Below are positions 62,404 through 64,000 of a DNA stretch of 64,000 bases, one piece after another (within the stretch, counting starts at the first letter, position 1; the number at the start of each line of letters is the position of its first letter). The notes beneath the pieces were generated by a model. The model had not been told where the DNA came from and ran no database searches. It worked only from the letters and a program-made list of their open reading frames with translations. Origin of the DNA: Oxyruncus cristatus (taxonomy: Eukaryota; Chordata; Aves; Passeriformes; Cotingidae); the NCBI GenBank assembly GCA_013399855.1, contig VXAY01002367.1, forward strand, positions 62,001 to 126,000. Direction: 5' to 3'. Both the position numbers and the translations under genes were made by a program.

Positions 62404-64000
62404 GCAACTAAAGAGGATGGAACAGTCACTCTTTGCAGGAATGCATGGGCAAGCAGAGTGAAGATGCAGTAGGATGAATTCTGTACTCAATATGTTCAAT
62501 TTTGAGCAATATAAGATTTAGAGGTTTGTAACTTAGCCACATTTAAATAATTTTTTGTATACAAGCATTCATAGGCCAGATTTAAATTTTCACTCTGTGA
62601 AGTATAGCAACTGAAATAGTTACTTTAAATAATGACTGGGGATGGGAAAACAATTTATGTCCCCTACTACTGTTCTAAAATGGAATTTCATTTTCATTTT
62701 TAGGACTAAATTTCATGTGTGGCAGATATTCCGCAGTAACTACTGGGGCTCAACCATTGGCCACATCTTCTTGGTGAAGGTACATCTCACTATATGTAGT
62801 GCTATAGTTACCAGCCATAATAACATGAGTACACAAACAGGCACTTCACTTTCTTCAGATATGCCTGACAATTAAGCCCTACAAATTCTGAACTAAAAAT
62901 GAATCAGAAAACCCTGGGTCTGATCTGCTTGATTCAAAATCTTTACTTCTCAAAATGAGTCCTGCTGTGTGATTTAAATTCATCTTGGAGTATGGATTCA
63001 GAAAAAAAGCCTCTGAGCCATTACTTTTGCAGTTAGCCCTCACTGCTTCCTTTTTCTTTAAATAGGTCATGAGAGATGGATTGACCTTAAATGAACAGAT
63101 TTAGAGAAATTGTATTAAAATGCAAACACCAACACTAAGACTCTCAAAGTTACTTTTACTCTGTAATAAAGTGTAAGGTATAGGACTGTCTACATGTCAT
63201 ACAAATCCCTTATTTTAATCTTTTTTCTGAGTTATTTTAATCAGAAAAAATGTGCAGTGTTATGGTTAATATCTATGTTTTGGATACTTGAGGCACTAAT
63301 TTAGGGTTTTAAGGTGTGGGGTTTTTTTTACTGTCTGCACCCTGGAAAGACTTATAAGCAACAAGAGAGTTCTCTCTTATTAATCATTTTGCTATCACAC
63401 ATGTAAATACAGATTGAGTTAATCCTGTGGTGGGATTTGTAATAGTTGGTTGAAGCAAAGCATAGAAAACTACAGGCCAGAATAAAACTGGGATCCAGAA
63501 TATTTAGGTATAGAATTTTAATAAGCATTGTGAAGACTCAATAGGATGTCTCCTTTATCTTTACAGAGGACCTTGAACAATTTACTTAGATACCTAGAGT
63601 AAAATAGAGAAGGTATGCTGTCCCTGATGATGCTGGCATATAAACTTGTGGAAGGAATTCTTTGTTACTAGTAATAATTACTCTAATTATTTTCCAAGTC
63701 ACAAAACTTGGAGTTTCAAGTTCCATTAGTCTCTCATTCATCCATAATGAGATAAAGGTAAGTGAGCAGAATGAAACATATGACAAATAAATTAACAGAA
63801 AAACAGGGCAACTTAGATAATGCAAAATAAACCCCAAGGTTTTCAAATGTTTGAATGCCTATTTCAACAATACAGAATGATTCCAGAATCCCTTCACTTA
63901 TGCATACCTTTTTATCTTTGATGGGAAGCAGTTAACTACTTTTGATTTTGAGGCAATTTAGTTGATGTTGCATCATACGAAGTTTTATACTGCAATTATG
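62404..64000. other. AT-rich sequence beyond the LTR, candidate exons only
   Basis: No repeat is recognised. Two short + strand segments have usable splice signals: 62704-62779 (below) and 63699-63757 (CTAATTATTTTCCAAG before, ATAAAG|gtaagtg after). In the second, the frame compatible with the first reaches a stop, so the two do not form a simple coding pair. Confidence 0.5.
62704..62779 (+). other. Candidate coding exon
   Basis: This 76-bp segment follows an acceptor-like TTCATTTTCATTTTTAG and precedes gtacatctc after AAG. One frame is open throughout: one base completes a codon, then 25 codons follow, ending in phase 0. The peptide includes VWQIFRSNYWGSTIGHIF, rich in aromatic and tryptophan residues that rarely accumulate by chance in AT-rich DNA. 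The block is less AT-rich than its flanks. I do not recognise a family. The donor is weak beyond GTA, and an alternative donor (CTTG|gtgaag) lies six bases upstream. Confidence 0.3.

Noticed and set aside
61290..62407. GCAA on both sides as a 4-bp target-site duplication of the long LTR
   Set aside because: LTR similarity continues upstream of the left GCAA (GGTTTTTATGGCAATG region), so this is internal to the element and a chance match.
1..64000. tRNA, rRNA, CRISPR or bacterial operon structures
   Set aside because: No cloverleaf-like segments with intact internal promoter boxes and no spaced direct repeats with unique spacers were seen. The tandem arrays are simple microsatellites.

Overview
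This window looks like intergenic or intronic DNA from a bird. It is AT-rich, poor in CpG and has no long open reading frame that reads as a host gene. Every sequence I recognise with confidence is a transposable element or a simple repeat. The bird assignment rests on several CR1 LINE fragments with the avian CR1 3' terminus (target-like tail ending in ATTCT-type repeats), and on two long terminal repeats of the avian ERVL type. No rRNA, tRNA, CRISPR array or bacterial feature was seen. All family assignments come from memory, because no database search was possible.

Layout. 1-11.1 kb: AT-rich unique sequence with a perfect (TCAAA)13 array at 2.67 kb and a scrap of CR1 tail at 6.57 kb. 11.1-12.7 kb: the most informative locus. 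An old CR1 reverse-transcriptase fragment (+ strand) is split by a 5'-truncated RTE-clade LINE on the - strand. The RTE copy ends in a long (ATG)n tail and is flanked by a 13-bp target-site duplication of CR1 sequence. 12.7-33.7 kb: mostly unique AT-rich DNA with one CR1 tail at 15.65 kb and possible conserved non-coding blocks. 33.8-35.1 kb: a GC-richer cluster of probable LTR fragments in opposing orientations. 36.98-37.21 kb: two abutting purine pentanucleotide arrays. 47.3-48.07 kb: a CR1 copy with its 3' end. 53.5-54.7 kb: an ERVL-type LTR followed directly by another CR1 3' end. 61.26-62.40 kb: a second, longer ERVL-type LTR carrying an internal repeat of about 50 bp.

No host gene could be demonstrated. 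A few short segments with good splice signals are listed as low-confidence exon candidates. The best for coding is 62704-62779 (+). The best for a spliced non-coding RNA are 36400-36453 and 39683-39888 (+). Pairs of splice-like signals also arise by chance at this scale, so these need RNA or cross-species support.

The most notable biology is the RTE element. RTE-clade LINEs are absent from most birds. The patchy avian family (AviRTE) is known from a handful of bird lineages and is explained by horizontal transfer shared with nematodes. The nesting gives a relative date: the RTE frame is intact over about 155 codons, while the CR1 it interrupted has two frameshifts and a damaged catalytic motif.
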